From: Alphaproteobacteria bacterium
GTDB taxonomy: Bacteria > Pseudomonadota > Alphaproteobacteria > Rhizobiales > Xanthobacteraceae
Direction: 5' to 3'
Assembly: GCA_005884855.1 (NCBI GenBank)
Contig: VAZS01000010.1
Span: 1-6,593 of the forward strand
DNA: 6,593 bases
Position numbers and translations under genes: made by a program. Position 1 is the stretch's first letter. Every line of letters begins with the position of its first letter. Positions 5,263-6,593 of the stretch are shown piece after piece. Below the pieces are notes generated by a model, which did not search any database, was not told the DNA's origin, and saw only the letters and a list, made by a program, of their open reading frames with translations.

Positions 5263-6246
5263 ATGATGCGGATCATTCTCGTTGCGATGGCGGCCGGCTG
5301 TGCGTCGGCCCTGATGTTCGCCTCGATCGTATCGGGAGCGTTGGTCGCGGTGCTGCTTTTCTATCTGGCACCCCTGCCATTGATGGTAGCGGCGCTGGGA
5401 TGGGGACCGCTCTGCGCGACATTCGGCGGCATTGCTGCCGCGAGCGTCATCGGTGCGATCTTCGGCCTTCCCCTTTGCATCGGCTTTGCCGTTGCGGTCG
5501 GGTTGCCTGCCTGGTGGCTCGGGCACTTGGTCTTGCTGGGGCGGCCCGCGACCAACAGCGTTTCGTCAGCTAACGGCGCATCGAGGGTTGCGCCCGATCT
5601 CGAGTGGTATCCGCCCGGTCGCATCCTGCTCTGGATATCTGGATTTGGCGCGTTGACCACGGTAGTTGCCCTGCTCGCGCTTGGGACCGATGCCGCGACG
5701 ATCAGGGGCACGCTGCGAGACGGCCTGGGGCAGGTCATCCAGATCATCCGAACGCGCGAAGCGGCCTCGATCCGCCAATTCGATCAGCTGATTGATGCTC
5801 TCGCGACGATTGCGCCAATAGCCGGCGCGATCGTCACCACGACCACACTCACGCTCAATCTCTGGCTCGCCGCAAAAGTCACCGCCATATCCGGGCGATT
5901 GCACCGCCCCTGGCCGGACCTGAAACACGCCAGCCCGCCACCAATGACGCTCGTCGCGTTCTGTGTGGCGGTCGGGTTCTGCTTCACCGGGGGACTGGTT
6001 GCGCTACTGGCGCAGATCGTGGCGGCGAGCTTGTTCATGGTTTACGCACTGACGGGTTTTGCCGTCCTGCATACGCTCACGTCGGCGTTGAAAGGCCGCG
6101 CACTTTGGCTCGCCTGCACCTATTCCATTGTCATCGTGTTCGCCTGGCCTCTTGTGGCGATGGCAGTTCTCGGACTCGTCGATACTGTTTTTGGGATTCG
6201 TCAGCGTTACCTGCGGCGACGGCCGCCACCCGTCCCAGTGTCCTGA
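5263..6246 (+). CDS. DUF2232-type polytopic inner-membrane protein
   Basis: This is a 327-residue, very hydrophobic protein with about eight or nine predicted membrane spans (roughly 4-22, 24-44, 47-69, 70-92, 120-141, 178-205, 229-252, 253-275 and 282-312). A more polar, charged stretch lies at about 142-175 (IRTREAASIRQFDQL). The C-terminal tail is short, basic and Pro-rich (RQRYLRRRPPPVPVS), probably cytoplasmic. A membrane protein of this type stands between rpsR and rplI in many alphaproteobacteria, and LNLWLAAKV (198-206) resembles a conserved part of DUF2232. Its biochemical role is not known and I assign none. The start is one of two tandem ATGs after AGGAG. A 39-codon longer reading from a TTG at 5146 would begin inside the palindrome, has no ribosome binding site, and is rejected. 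Confidence 0.8.
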   Translation: MMRIILVAMAAGCASALMFASIVSGALVAVLLFYLAPLPLMVAALGWGPLCATFGGIAAASVIGAIFGLPLCIGFAVAVGLPAWWLGHLVLLGRPATNSVSSANGASRVAPDLEWYPPGRILLWISGFGALTTVVALLALGTDAATIRGTLRDGLGQVIQIIRTREAASIRQFDQLIDALATIAPIAGAIVTTTTLTLNLWLAAKVTAISGRLHRPWPDLKHASPPPMTLVAFCVAVGFCFTGGLVALLAQIVAASLFMVYALTGFAVLHTLTSALKGRALWLACTYSIVIVFAWPLVAMAVLGLVDTVFGIRQRYLRRRPPPVPVS

Positions 6247-6256
6247 AACCAACTTT

Positions 6257-6284
6257 CAAATCTCGTCACCCAAATCTCGTCACA
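6257..6284 (+). repeat. 14-bp tandem duplication before rplI
   Basis: CAAATCTCGTCACC (6257-6270) is followed directly by CAAATCTCGTCACA (6271-6284), identical except for the last base. It lies in the 53-nt gap between the DUF2232 stop and rplI, just before the rplI ribosome binding site. Slippage is the simplest origin. It moves the intergenic spacing but leaves AAGGAG intact. Confidence 0.85.
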
Positions 6285-6299
6285 TAAGGAGAACTAAAC

Positions 6300-6593
6300 A
6301 TGGAAGTCATTTTGCTGGAACGCGTCGCCAAGCTTGGACAGATGGGCGAAGTCGTCCGGGTGAAGGACGGATTTGCCCGAAATTTTCTGCTCAAGCGCGG
6401 CAAGGCGCTACGCGCCACCGCCGACAATCGCGCGAAGTTCGATGGCATGAAGGCCGAACTTGAAGCGCGCAACCTCAAGGCCAAAGGCGAGGCATCCAAG
6501 GTTGCGGAGAAGATCAATGGCCGCAACGTCGTGGTGCTGCGTCAGGCATCCGAGACCGGCCAGTTGTTCGGATCGGTGACGGTGCGCGACATT
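6300..6593 (+). CDS. rplI: 50S ribosomal protein L9, N-terminal part
   Basis: L9 binds 23S rRNA at the base of the L1 stalk and helps keep the reading frame. This is the first 98 codons; the C-terminal domain continues past the right edge. The N-terminal domain (1 to about 50) carries the family signature in [19 protein letters not shown] and [18 protein letters not shown] long charged connecting helix follows (about 51-74, [21 protein letters not shown]). [25 protein letters not shown] then begins the C-terminal domain. AAGGAG 8 nt before the ATG sets the start. The gene ends the visible ribosomal cluster; in related genomes dnaB often follows. Confidence 0.97.
   Translation, partial: MEVILLERVAKLGQMGEVVRVKDGFARNFLLKRGKALRATADNRAKFDGMKAELEARNLKAKGEASKVAEKINGRNVVVLRQASETGQLFGSVTVRDI

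Noticed and set aside
1..6593. A new multi-gene defence, mobile or biosynthetic system
   Set aside because: Every gene is a recognised housekeeping member in a conserved order; there are no integrases, transposases, CRISPR repeats, toxin-antitoxin pairs or unusual domain fusions.

Overview
This window is a housekeeping chromosomal region of an alphaproteobacterium. The high GC content, the protein sequences and the gene order (mltG-fabF-acpP-fabG-fabD divergent from rpsF-rpsR-DUF2232-rplI) best fit the Nitrobacteraceae (Bradyrhizobium, Rhodopseudomonas, Nitrobacter, Afipia and relatives). The genus is an inference from remembered gene order and protein similarity; no search was run.

Left arm (1-4072, all minus strand, so transcribed from right to left): fabD (malonyl-CoA:ACP transacylase), fabG (3-oxoacyl-ACP reductase), acpP (acyl carrier protein), fabF (3-oxoacyl-ACP synthase II), then the first 114 codons of mltG (endolytic murein transglycosylase), which runs off the left edge. 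Together these give the carrier protein, the malonyl loading step, the condensation step and the first reduction of type II fatty acid synthesis. All catalytic residues that can be checked are present. fabD and fabG are 11 nt apart and probably translationally coupled. A 294-bp gap separates fabG from acpP and probably holds an acpP promoter. A GC-rich hairpin with a T-containing tail lies between acpP and fabF and could lower fabF expression relative to acpP.

Centre (4073-4423): a 351-bp divergent control region. It has a consensus-like -35 box (TTGACA) facing fabD, a candidate promoter facing rpsF, and a long rpsF leader with a hairpin near the ribosome binding site where S6:S18 autoregulation might act.

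Right arm (4424-6593, plus strand): rpsF (S6, with a repetitive Arg/Asp/Gly tail), rpsR (S18), a polytopic membrane protein of the DUF2232 type, and the first 98 codons of rplI (L9), cut by the right edge. The rpsR-DUF2232 spacer holds a perfect 34-bp palindrome, followed by two hairpins that share bases; one of them covers the DUF2232 Shine-Dalgarno. A 14-bp tandem duplication sits just before the rplI ribosome binding site.

No mobile elements, CRISPR arrays, tRNA or rRNA genes were seen. I found no new multi-gene system. The points worth a second look are small regulatory structures and the S6 tail.
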